This document shows positions 26,982-36,764 of a stretch of DNA of 64,000 nt, piece by piece. The stretch comes from Neurospora intermedia (taxonomy: Eukaryota > Ascomycota > Sordariomycetes > Sordariales > Sordariaceae). The position numbers were made by a program, and so were the translations under genes. The first letter of the stretch is position 1, and every line of letters starts with the position of its first letter. The stretch lies in NCBI GenBank assembly GCA_037102815.1, contig BTPP01000001.1:1327001-1391000 (forward strand), in the 5' to 3' direction. A model generated the notes under the pieces. That model did no database searches, was not told the origin of the DNA, and saw only the letters and a program-made list of their open reading frames with translations.

Positions 26982-28134
26982 ATGGCCGACTTACTACTCC
27001 CCGAACCGTTCGCCAGCATCCCTCGGGAGCCGCTGACCTTTGGACCTTCTCCGATCCAGCCTCTCCCCCGCATCTCCCAAGCCCTCGGTGGAAAAGTCAA
27101 TGTCTTTGCCAAACGGGAGGACCTCAACTCCGGTCTTGCCTTTGGAGGCAACAAGACCAGAAAGCTAGAGTATATCCCACCACCCGCCCGTCCGTCTGTT
27201 GTGTTGTCGTCTACCAGCAGCTTGACTAACAAGCCCGGCCAGATACCTCGTCCCCGACGCCATCTCCCAAGGCTGCGACACCCTCGTCTCCATCGGGGGC
27301 ATCCAATCCAACCACACGCGCCAAGTCGCCGCTGCCGCCTCCAAGCTCGGTCTGCACGCCGCTCTCGTCCAAGAACACTGGGTCCCCGACTGGACTGATC
27401 CCGGCTACGACAAAGTCGGTAACATCCAGCTCGCCCGGCTGATGGGGGCCGACGTCCGTCTTGAACCGCTAGCCGGGTTCGGGATCGAGCACAAGCAGAC
27501 GCTGGCAAAACTCAAAGATGATCTGGAGAAGGAGGGGAGAAAGCCGTATTATATCCCGGCTGGGGCGTCGGATCACCCTCTTGGAGGGTTGGGGTTCGCG
27601 CGGTGGGCGTTTGAGGTGGTGGCGCAGGAGGAGGAATTGGGGATTTATTTCGACACGGTGGTGGTCTGTGCGGTGACAGGGTCGACGATGGCGGGCATGG
27701 TGGCCGGGTTTAAGTTGGTTGAGAAGTTGGAACGCCACTCGGAAAAGCTGGGCAAGGTAATTAGGAGGAGGGTGATTGGGATTGATGCGTCCGCCAAGGT
27801 TGAGCAGACGAGAGCGCAGGTGCTGAGGATTGCGAAGCAGACAGCGGCCAAGATTGGATTGGAGGAGGAGGATATCACGGAGGAGGATGTCGTGCTGGAT
27901 GACAGGTACCATGCGGGGGTTTATGGCGCGCCGGACGAGAGGACGATTGAGGCTATCAAATTTGGGGCGCGGACAGAGGCGTTCATTACCGATCCCGTGT
28001 ATGAAGGAAAAAGTCTGGCGGGTATGATGGACATGATTAAGAATGGGGAGATTGAGGCGGGAAGCAATGTGCTGTATGCGCACCTTGGAGGGCAACTGGC
28101 ACTGAATGCGTACTCCGCTTTGGGGTTGGAATAA
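26982..28134 (+). CDS. 1-aminocyclopropane-1-carboxylate (ACC) deaminase
   Basis: A PLP enzyme that opens the ring of ACC, the ethylene precursor, to 2-oxobutanoate and ammonia; related enzymes desulfhydrate D-cysteine. Two exons (26982-27169 and 27243-28134) flank a 73-nt intron and give 359 residues, the family's usual length being about 340. The N-terminus has [12 protein letters not shown], then the PLP lysine in GGNKTRKLE (Lys58), then [10 protein letters not shown] with the expected nucleophile serine. Near the end Tyr-Glu at 316-317 (PVYEGKS) and Leu344 in AHLGG match the residues that, as I recall the family, separate true ACC deaminases from D-cysteine desulfhydrases. The protein has no signal peptide and is probably cytosolic. 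A MULE begins 53 bp after the stop, probably within or just beyond the 3' UTR, so mRNA ends may be affected. Confidence 0.92.
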
Positions 28135-28179
28135 GTTGCATAAGACCTAGTAAAGTGTACAGGAGTCTGCAGTGTCTCT

Positions 28180-28187
28180 CTCGATGG
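28180..28187 (+). repeat. Left target-site duplication of the MULE (CTCGATGG)
   Basis: This octamer directly precedes the left terminal inverted repeat and is identical to 31507-31514. An 8-bp duplication fits the 8-11 bp usual for Mutator-like elements. Confidence 0.85.
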
Positions 28188-28278
28188 CGAGCCGGATAAA
28201 TCGACTGTGTGCCCAGATAGATCCCCTGTGTGGGGGCCGTCTGGCCAATGGCAAACCATGTCAGCGCCCGCCAAATTT
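28188..28278 (+). repeat. MULE left terminal inverted repeat
   Basis: About 91 bp starting CGAGCCGGATAAATCGACTG. It matches the reverse complement of 31415-31506 almost perfectly for the first 47 bp and more loosely after that, ending in a shared CGCCCGCCAAATTT. It retains several CpA sites, unlike the coding interior. Confidence 0.92.
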
Positions 28279-28432
28279 GCTAGCGAGCGACATCGTGTGA
28301 CATCTCTGTACCTTAGCAGTAACGATTGAAGTAATTGAGTATATCGCCGTCGCCGTTATTATTTACTATTGCAGTTAGTAAGTGTGGTGTTGAGTTAACT
28401 GTAATCGAGATTACTAACCGTGCGCTGTAGAA

Positions 28433-31365
28433 ATGCCTGAAGTTATCGATCTGACTGCCTCCTCCCTAGCGGGCTCCCCCATACTCGCGCGCGCGCCCAG
28501 TCCGACCCCCTCAATTGAATGGATTAAGACTGAACTACGCAATGATAACTACGAGTTTCTCGATATCAATAACCTTGTTAAAGACGAAAAGCTATCTCTA
28601 TTTCCAGCCCTAGCTCTAGCGATCCCCGTATTCCGCCGCCGCCGTCGCTCCCCCTTAAGCTCGTTAAGTTCGTTGTCGTCGTCGAGTTCTTCCTCGGACT
28701 AAGATAAAGAGATAGAGAAGGAGGATAAGGTTAGTAAGAAGGAGCCCGCCCTCGCCGAACTTTCCTCTCGCTTGTAGACCGACGTCGACGCCGCCGTTAG
28801 AGAGATTAGTAATATTGCTAGATAGCTCGGATTTAGTATTTCTAAGAACCGTGCTAGTAATTACTAAATAGAGGGAGTAATTCGGTTCCCTTACCGGTAT
28901 AATATCGAGTATATTATAGCGAAGAAGCGCGGGGGTAAGAAGCGCAACGACGGTCCGCTCTAAAGATTGTTGGTAGCGAGTATAAAAAGAGATTGCGAGT
29001 GGCGGGTAAAGTTGGTATTTAGTACTAAAATTAGGGTATAGTAGTTTACCCTTATGAGGAGAGACTATAGTTATCCCTTCGACCTTAATAGCGCTAATTA
29101 TCTCGCTGTTAATTGTTGCTAATACTATATAGAGGAGGTGACCGCTAGTATCCTTCGGTTAGCTAAGCAACTAAAGACTTCTTTGTTAAATATTGCATCT
29201 ATTATCCGTAATGAATTCCCTAGTATTGCTATTATGTAATGCGACGTACTTAATGTATTGGCGGCCAATAGAACGAAGCAAGCGGGTGCCTTCATACCGA
29301 CCTAATAATTTCTCGACCGGTTATAGTTAATAGAGGGGATTTACTATGAAGTTTATTGTTACAACGGCGAGGAGTTTAGTCTGATTAAGAGAATCTTTTG
29401 GATTTATTTATGGTGTATTAATTAATTGAGGAAGAATCCCGAGGTTATAAGCTTAGACTGTACGTATAAAGTTAATAAGTTCGATATACCTCTATTTTAA
29501 ATATATGGGATAACGGCCATGTATACGATTTTTAATATCGGTTATTGTTTGTTAAGTGGCGAGAAGGAGGTATATTTTATATGGGCATTTTAGTAAATCG
29601 ATATTATACTTTCAAAGTATAGTATTCCCCAACCTCTGGTTATCGTTACCGACTACGATAAAGCGTATAAGAGAGTTTGCCGGGTAATTTTTACTATTAC
29701 CTAGTACTAAATCTATCTTTGGTATATAATGAAGAACGTTGCCTTTAATATTAAGAAGAAGTAGGAGGGTAGTTTTAAGGGTATAGCGTTGAATAACCGT
29801 AATAGTAACGGGAATTATCTCTATAAGGACTACTATTATATAAATATCAACCCCGCTAACGAAAATTCTATTGCTCGCTAAGTGGCCGCCTAGCTATTGA
29901 ATAGAGATAACCGGAATTACTACTTCGAGTTAGGGACTAAGAATCCCTTCATTTAACCTATTAACGGTCGTGCCCCCTATGGTTCAAATTGTAAATAGAT
30001 TGATAATGCAGATAGGATTTTAGCTGTGTAGAGGGTAGTAGTATACTCTAATATAAAGGAGGGATTCTACTAGCAATGGAGAGTATTATTAAGGGAGTTC
30101 CCTAAGTAAAAAGGTACGATTATTATATCTATTTATTATTATTTATATAATTACTAACTACTCTTTTTATAGCTATAACCGACTACTTTCTATACGTTTA
30201 CCTCCTGTTGAAGTACGAGTTTACCTATTTCGCTATTAGATTATATTGTAATTTTAGTATACAAGTAACTTCCTATATTGAAGGTGCCTATAGCGTTTTG
30301 AAAGTACTATTTAAGAATCGTCGTATTGATTTTAACTAATTACTAGGCGCTATTACCGAAACCTTTAAGCGGTTGAAAGAGAACTTTACAATTAAATATA
30401 CGTATTAGATTTTAAAAGACGTAGCGAAGTTTAAGTATACTACTCTGGCGGACTTGAAGTTTATTACCAGCTTCGCTTGCCTTGAGTTATTCTAACGGCA
30501 AGCTCAATTAGCTAGTAACAACCTCAAACGGCTACAATCTAACTTGGAGGGATTAAAAGTAAAGTGCTCTACCTACTTTACGAGGTAGTACGGTTTACCC
30601 TACTGGTACGGGATACTTGATATTGTACGGTTGAACGGTACTATACCTCAAAGTATGGTTGATAAGTACTAGTTACTCAAACTAGATACGCCTCTGTCTA
30701 TTGAATGGCTGGCATTGCGTAGGGAGAGAGACCCCCTCCCCGTAGTTACTAACCGTTGGAAGGCTCGCAACGGTGCCCAGCCTATGCCCACTCTCCCTCC
30801 CCTCCCCTCCTCGGGTAGTATTAGATGTAATCCATCTTATAATGCCCCCCCCAAAGCTTCAATACAGCCTCCTCCCAAGAAGAAGAGGATAACTAAAACG
30901 GTATTAGCGAATTAGAGAGAGTAAGAGGCTAAGGCGGTAGCCGAGAGTACGAGGCTGGAGATAGAGAGGTTGAAAGTATAATTCTAGGAGTTAAGAGAGT
31001 TACGGTAAAGAGAGGTATAGTTGGAGGTACGGCTACGGGAGTTTACAAATTAATAATAATAACGAATTTAACCCTCGCCGCCGTTACTAGTATATTATAG
31101 GTATTAATAATAGTAATATTACTAGCCTACCCGCCAGTTGATAATGCCGCCCCCTCCCTTACAATAGCCGCAATAGCCGTTGTATTTGAATCCTTACCAG
31201 CCGCTACTATTTGGCCAACAATAGTCTCAATAGTTGTATTGGTGGTCCTAGTCGAGCCAGTAGTATTAATACTAGTAGATCTGTAATTATACTAGTATAA
31301 ATATGAACTCTACGATTTTAGCATATTCACGTAAATTAATATCTCAGAAAGCCTCGTCTATGTAA
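28433..31365 (+). pseudogene. MULE transposase, inactivated by CpA-to-TpA change
   Basis: The frame opens at ATG 28433 with a VIDLT motif, a typical SUMO-interaction sequence, then a Ser/Pro/Arg-rich stretch. It stays in a single frame through the DDE domain (about 29.4-30.3 kb), apart from one apparent 59-nt intron at 30114-30172 with a GT donor, TACTAAC branch and TAG acceptor. Skipping that intron restores the frame exactly, which argues for real splicing in the ancestor. After the DDE domain comes a Pro-rich patch (30.75-30.90 kb), a probable coiled coil, and a Gln-rich tail. More than fifty TAG/TAA codons interrupt it, and the conserved Trp-His pair reads Trp-Tyr. No single-base frameshift was needed to follow the frame. 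The exact original stop, somewhere between about 31.28 and 31.37 kb, is uncertain. Confidence 0.9.
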
Positions 31366-31414
31366 ATCCCTGTGCAATTTTAGTGTGGATGTTGTACACA
31401 TGTCATTTTGGTGG

Positions 31415-31506
31415 AAATTTGGCGGGCGAGAACATGGGTGAATTATTGGCCAGACCGGTTCCACACAGGGGATCTATCTGGGCACACAGTCGATTTATCC
31501 GGCCCG
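31415..31506 (-). repeat. MULE right terminal inverted repeat
   Basis: About 92 bp, the inverted partner of 28188-28278. The outer half is nearly identical to the left repeat, with small substitutions and indels further in. Confidence 0.92.
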
Positions 31507-31514
31507 CTCGATGG
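31507..31514 (+). repeat. Right target-site duplication of the MULE (CTCGATGG)
   Basis: It is identical to the octamer at 28180-28187 and directly follows the right terminal repeat. Confidence 0.85.
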
Positions 31515-32448
31515 GATCATGATCAAAACTCTATTCTGACATGAGTCAGGTAAAGTTGAAGACTCCAGTCTCAATCCTTGTCGTACACCACCATGCCAAG
31601 ACGCAAGTTCTGTCGGCGAATGCTACAAAAAGTGGAAGCCATTCACAAATCACGCATGTTTGGCGGAAGTTGCCATGGCCCCATAAGCTCGGCACAAGAG
31701 GTGGGCACGTGGGGGTGGATCCACCTGTTCGTTCGTGGTGGGATCGCTAAAACGATCGATCCACTGAAGAAGCTCTCGAGCGGCGCTATCGTTGAGCAAA
31801 ATTTGTGTTGAGTTCTTGCCCTCCCTGCCCACTGGGCTCCTCCTCTCCAGTGCTGATCGCTGTGTTGAGTGAGGTGAGTGTTGGAGAAGAAGGGAAGCAG
31901 CACTGATGAGGATCGATGCAGGTGGATGCAGTGGTGTCATCTCGACGTTGGGGCAAGTTGCTCTGCGCGCGGATTCCGAAGCTGACCTTGGTTCTGCCGA
32001 GATCTCGCATCTTTGAAACATTGCATCTTGTTTACTTTCGGCTTAATCTCTGATCTCTTGAGGCTCTAAACTAGTACCGAGGGGTTTCCGTTTTGTTTTG
32101 TCATAGTATCTCCGCGACCTGCATCAGCGTCTTTTTTTTTCCCGGGGCTCCATCAATCCATCCGCGGACCGCCTCAACGTCGCCTCGAGTCTCGACCTTT
32201 TCCACACCTCCAACACTTTCTTGGCCAGGCTGAAGAGTCATCATTGGACATTATATAAGGCGCCTCCATCCTCTCTCCCCTCACTGTTAATCCGTTTTTC
32301 TGACGAGCCATCTTCCACCCTCTCGGCCAACCTCACCAAACACGCCTCCTCCCCATATATTCATCTCCTCTGATTCCCCTACCACCAACACAATATTCTG
32401 GTCAGAACAGACGATTAGCAGGCACCTCCATTGCTTTCTCGTCCTAGT
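31515..32448. other. Intergenic region before the MFS transporter
   Basis: No gene is supported here. The part near 32.1-32.44 kb is pyrimidine-rich and contains a TATA-like element, so it is the likely promoter and 5' UTR of the transporter. Confidence 0.6.
32253..32259 (+). promoter_or_regulatory. TATA-like element (TATATAA) of the MFS transporter
   Basis: TATATAA followed by GG lies about 195 bp before the transporter start codon, in front of a CT-rich stretch. This is a common layout for fungal promoters with TATA boxes. The transcription start has not been shown. Confidence 0.45.
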
Positions 32449-34222
32449 ATGGCGCAGAAATCTTCACACGCTCCCGTAGGGGAGACTGCCACACACGTTG
32501 TCCCTTATCCCGCAGCAAAGCTCCCGTCAGAGGGTGGAAGTGGCCATGATGCTCACCAGCTAGAGGAAGGCCATGTTCCTATGCCTGAAGAGATCCAATA
32601 CGACACCGCCAGAGTCGAGAAGATCTACCGGTATGTCACCCATTACCCCCATCATCACTCCCTTCACTGCTAACAGGACCACAGCAAACTCGACTTTCGA
32701 ATCATCCCCGCCTTCTGGGTCCTTTACTTCCTCTGCTCCGCCATCCGTTCCAACATCGGCATCGCCCAGACCATGAATAAAAATGTCCACCACGACCTCG
32801 TCTCCGTCCTCGGCTTGACCCCGAGAGACCTGTCTACGGCCCTCGCCCTCTTCTACGTCGCCTACGTCCTCTTCGACCTGCCCTCCAACCTGATCATGAG
32901 CCGACTTTCTCCCCGCGCCTGGATGGCTAGAATCGTCTTCGCCGTGGGCATCATCGGTTGTTGCTTCACGGCCGTCAAAGCCCCCTGGAGCGTCAAATTC
33001 CTCCGCTTCCTGCTCGGCTTCGTAATTGCCGGCATGTGGCCTGGCATGTCCTACTACCTGACGCTCTTCTACCCGCCCAGCCGCACCGGCAAGAGAATCG
33101 GCATGTACTTCACCGCGGCGCAGTTGTCCGCGGCCGTGGTCGGCCTGGTGTCGGCCGGGTTCCAGGAGATGGATGGCATAAGGGGATTGACGGGCTTTCA
33201 GTGGATGTTCCTCGTCTATGGGCTGCTGGGCATCGTGTTGGGCATTGCTCTGCTTTTCTGGTTGCCGGACCGGCCTTTGGCTCCGGGCGAGAAGAGGGTC
33301 AGACACAAGTATTTGAGTTGGCTGCCGACGAGCCCCGAGGCGTTGACGGGCGAGGACGCCTTGATTCATTATCAGGATCTCAAGAGGGTGTATCACTCCA
33401 GACCTTGGAACATGAAGGATCTGTGGTATGTCTTGATTGACTGGCGCATGTGGCCCTTGGTGCTCATGTACTTTGGAGTCGTGGGTGTTGGTATTGGCAC
33501 GCAGTTGTATGGGAGCGTCATCATCGCTTCCATCAACCCGAACTTCAGCGGCATCACGGTTAGCTTGTTGTTTGCGCCTATTTGGATGGTAAGTCATGGG
33601 TTCAGCTCCTTGTTCCTGTCTACGGGATACCAACTAACGTCAACAGATGGACTTCCTCGCTATCCTCATCTCTACCCCACTCGCCGACCGCTTCCACAAA
33701 TACCGCTGGGTCTTCTTCTGTGCCGGTTGTGTCATCCAAATCGTTGGCCTCATCATTGTTACCTTTGCCCTCTCCAATGACTGGGCCCGCTACGGTGGCC
33801 TGCTCATCATCGGCTTTGGTCTCGGTCCGACCGTGCCCAACTGCATGGCCTGGACGAACGAGATCTTCCAGAAGCGACATGGCGAGGTTGGTGTGGCCGC
33901 TGCCTCGGCTCTGGTCTCCGGGCTTGGAAACCTGGGCTCCATCACTACCACGTACGCACTGTATACCGGATGGCCTGAAGACGCGAAAAAGGGACCTCAT
34001 CAGTACCGCAAGAGCAACTACACCATGATTGGCATTCTTGCTGTAAGCATTGCAAGCACTATTCTCCTGGCGGTTCTGCTCAGAATCTTTGGCACTGAAC
34101 CCAGCCGAAGGTATGTGGCGAACAGTGGCAGCTCTGATGGAGAAGAAATCATCGACGGTGCTGCGTTGCGCGAGAGGCAGATGCGTGGATTTGGTGGGAG
34201 GTTGGGGAGAAAGAAGAACTAA
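32449..34222 (+). CDS. MFS transporter, DAL5/anion:cation symporter type
   Basis: A plasma-membrane permease of the major facilitator superfamily with 553 residues. Three exons (32449-32630, 32685-33588, 33647-34222) are separated by short introns with clear GTATGT and GTAAGT donors. The start is the first in-frame ATG; the frame is open upstream only from a TTG. A hydrophilic N-terminus of about 60 residues leads to the family block KLDFRIIPAFW, then SNIGIAQT in the first helix region, and a DLPSNLIMSR block typical of the allantoate permease (DAL5) branch. About 12 membrane segments are visible. The middle cytoplasmic loop contains WNMKDLWYVLIDWRMW, and the C-terminal tail is basic. Substrates in this branch include allantoate, nicotinate, biotin, pantothenate and small dipeptides; the sequence alone does not say which applies. 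Confidence 0.9.
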
Positions 34223-34474
34223 TCTCTTCCACTGAAGAGAATGAGGAGTTGAGCTTGCGGTCTCGTCAAACCATCACCGCCGAACTCTCCACGGAAGCAC
34301 AAAGGGTGAAGCTTTGTTGCTGCCACACACGATGTGGTTCACCTCCGTCGCACCTGCTTACTTTGCGACACTAACCTTTACGACAACTGTCGAACGGCAC
34401 CTATCCGTTCACGACACGATTACACGACAAACTTTCTGCCTTACTAAATAACGATGATGGGATCGAGGGAAAGT

Positions 34475-34494
34475 GACAATGCTTCTACGCTATC
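34475..34494 (+). repeat. 20-bp direct repeat, copy 1
   Basis: It is identical to 34823-34842, 348 bp away. The flanks share only scattered similarity (GATC and GGGA patches), so this is a short duplication rather than a transposon end. Confidence 0.9.
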
Positions 34495-34822
34495 ACTTTG
34501 TCTTGGCCCATCCTCACTTCAACACGAGGCAAGATGTTAACCTGAGAAAATAATGAAGAAAGAAAAGACGACAAACGCGAATACGAATCGAGGAGGACGA
34601 ACGAGAAAAAAATGGTGGATTGCTTTGCGGTTTTTTTTTTTTTTTTTGGCTTATTGTTATGATACCCCATCCGTGTTTAAATACGCTGTCGCCTTTGCCG
34701 AGTTTTACCAGGATACCCTTTTCATATCTTCCTCATCAATATCTCGACAGCGACAGTGCGCTAACGCCATCGCTGGGACGGCGTGTTGGGACCGAGTACC
34801 TTGATCCCGAAAGGGAGGCGGC

Positions 34823-34842
34823 GACAATGCTTCTACGCTATC
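34823..34842 (+). repeat. 20-bp direct repeat, copy 2
   Basis: It is identical to 34475-34494 and in the same orientation. Confidence 0.9.
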
Positions 34843-35270
34843 GCCAATGCCGGGTCTCGTGGGCGTTTTTGTTTTTGGTTTTTGCTTTATACACATATAC
34901 ATGTACCCTTGCCAAGAAACAAAGGGAAGGAAGAGGGATACTTGTTGGGCTGTTGATATACAGATAAACAGTCAATTGTTGGATACTAGATCCCGATCAA
35001 TACAGCACTACTTTGCTGGAACCTTTGTCAGTGAACAGACGACATGTGTTGCTTCATCTCCGTGATATCAGGTCCCTTATTGATGTGTGTTTTGGTATTT
35101 TGCCTGATATTCTGAAAAGACTCATTATTGCCTTGATCAAGCAAATCGGTGAGCCATGATGAAATTGACTGCATTGATAGGATACGCGAGACACGGGTCT
35201 AGCTACAAGAGCCCTAAAACCATGACTTGGATCCAACAGCTGTTCCATGATATTCCCAACACCTGCTCCC

Positions 35271-36131
35271 TCACGGCCACCCACTCTTCAGCCTCTCTGC
35301 AAAGAACTCCATCATAGGCAGCACCTCCTCCCTACTCCTAGGCATCCCATCATCCGGCCTCTTCCACTCCACCACCTTGACGTTTTCAAACTCCCTCTTG
35401 ATCAGATCCACCTCGTCCTCACCCACATACTCACTCTCGCTTCCATGCAAAACCAACACGGGCGTCTTCGCCTTCTCCCGCGCACTGATACTAGGAATCA
35501 TGGAAGGTGGCAACGCCCCTCCAATCGACACGATGCCCTTGAACGCCCTCTCCTTCTCCTTCCTCTCATCAACAACCACTCCCTCCTTCACCTCCTCTCC
35601 CTCCCTTACCTCCCTAACCTTGGCTTCTTCATTTCCACTAACCCCTTCCCAAGTCCGCACCTTGCTCCCCAACCCCAACGCCACCCCACCACCCTGTCCA
35701 AACCCAAACAGCAAGATATCGCTCAACTCCCATCCACATTCCTTCATCAACACCTCCCCGATCAATTTGCCCATCACCAACTCCCAGACTTTGTCGTAGC
35801 CCGGATCCATGTCGATTTCGCCCGTCCGGCCGTCGAGTTTCAGGTCATCCCCCCAGTGGAAGTTGTTGGTCGGCCCGCTGTCGAGCGGTAGGCCTAAGAG
35901 CGAAGGGGGTAAAGGGGCGATGCCCCGGACGGAAATGGCCAGGACGCCGGGCAGGGCGAGATTCCGGGCGAAAGAGAGAAAAGGGGTGTCGGAGTCGCCG
36001 AGGCCGTGGAAGAGGAGGAGGATGGCGGTGGTGGATTCGGGTGGGGAGGGGTAGTGCAGAGAGACGTGGAGGCCGGAGGAGGACTTGAGGGGGTCGAAGT
36101 CTGAGGGTTGGGGGATGCGGGTTGGTGACAT
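35271..36131 (-). CDS. Phospholipase/carboxylesterase-like alpha/beta hydrolase, probable pseudoenzyme
   Basis: An intronless gene for 286 residues in the acyl-protein thioesterase / phospholipase-carboxylesterase family. The fold markers are present: LLLFHGLGDSDTPF near residue 40 gives the oxyanion-loop HGLGD, NNFHWGDD follows, and the nucleophile-elbow strand reads ILLFGFGQGGG. The catalytic Ser of GFSQGG is Gly (about 145) here. The acid site, normally HGDxD, reads HGSESE (His about 229), and the usual C-terminal Gly-His block is replaced by KRPDDGMPRS. All three triad positions therefore appear lost although the fold looks intact. The region between about 160 and 195 is an acidic insert. 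A role in lipid or protein binding is possible but unproven. The gene converges on the MFS transporter and lies 633 bp downstream of the QTRT2 gene on the same strand. Confidence 0.82.
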   Translation of the reverse strand: MSPTRIPQPSDFDPLKSSSGLHVSLHYPSPPESTTAILLLFHGLGDSDTPFLSFARNLALPGVLAISVRGIAPLPPSLLGLPLDSGPTNNFHWGDDLKLDGRTGEIDMDPGYDKVWELVMGKLIGEVLMKECGWELSDILLFGFGQGGGVALGLGSKVRTWEGVSGNEEAKVREVREGEEVKEGVVVDERKEKERAFKGIVSIGGALPPSMIPSISAREKAKTPVLVLHGSESEYVGEDEVDLIKREFENVKVVEWKRPDDGMPRSREEVLPMMEFFAERLKSGWP

Positions 36132-36764
36132 TTTTGGTTTGGTTGGGTTGTTGTTTGGTTGTTGTTTGGTGTGGTGGTGTTGAAAGTTGAGTGGGGTGGG
36201 TGGTGGTTGAGTGCCTATTTGAGGAGTATATAGTTCCTGTGGCGAAAGCTGATCCGATACCGAGAATTGGCGGGTGATATTCTGATTGAGGCCGAATGTT
36301 GACTGGGTGTGTCGATGGCTGAAACTGAATGAGCAATGAATTGTGTGTGAGTTGTGGTGTAGAGGGAAAAAGAGAACTGAACGGAGCCAGCTGCGGAGTT
36401 GATGAGATGACGATATCGTTCGTTCGCTTGTTACGGAGCGGGTCCCCCGTTTCTTCGGGTTCGGTGAGCCCCGCTTTTAACCGAGTGGATCCCCTGATCG
36501 CCGGACATCTACTATCGGATGTACAAGGACAGGTATCAACTTTGATGTCGTCAACTTCTTGATGGGAACCGATTGCTAACAATATGGGGGTATGGTCTTC
36601 TAATATAGAACGTGATGAGTGTAAAGGGATCTGCCAGAGGTAAACATATCCTTACTCATGCCAGAACTTTACACCTAGGCTTTAATTTGTATGTATTGCT
36701 CACCAAGTTCATGCCCAAAATGTCATAATTTCTATTCTCTTCCGTTGGTATCTCATCCAGTCTA
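36132..36764. other. Intergenic region between hydrolase-like gene and QTRT2
   Basis: It contains the promoter of the hydrolase-like gene, with GT-rich runs near 36.15 kb, and the 3' end of QTRT2. No further feature is supported. Confidence 0.6.

Larger units (their letters stand above)
28188..31506 (+). mobile_element. Mutator-like DNA transposon (MULE) with decayed transposase
   Basis: A complete 3319-bp class II element bounded by terminal inverted repeats of about 91 bp and an 8-bp direct duplication, CTCGATGG. The interior encodes a MULE-type DDE transposase: LDCTYK supplies the first Asp, VTDYDKAY the second, and SYIEGAY the Glu, in the expected order and spacing. The overall plan resembles the fungal Hop group, but that placement is tentative. 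The terminal repeats remain close to each other and the duplication is perfect, so the insertion is probably not ancient. The transposase frame carries more than fifty in-frame stops, nearly all TAG or TAA where glutamine is expected. The element lies 53 bp past the ACC deaminase stop codon and in the same orientation as that gene. Confidence 0.93.
34223..35270. other. Convergent intergenic region with a 20-bp direct repeat
   Basis: This 1-kb space between convergent genes holds their 3' ends. A perfect 20-bp repeat, GACAATGCTTCTACGCTATC, occurs at 34475-34494 and again at 34823-34842. A T run lies near 34.63 kb. No gene is supported. Confidence 0.6.

Noticed and set aside
30715-30915. A 67-codon open frame that looks like a small gene
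   Set aside because: It is the Pro-rich part of the MULE transposase, in the frame expected after the intron, and is bounded by the same stops.
28703-31283. The many TAG/TAA codons could mean a reassigned code with stop read as Gln
   Set aside because: Histidine codons have vanished in the same way (CAC/CAT to TAC/TAT), including the conserved Trp-His, and neighbouring genes use TAG/TAA as normal stops. Mutation explains both; recoding explains only one.
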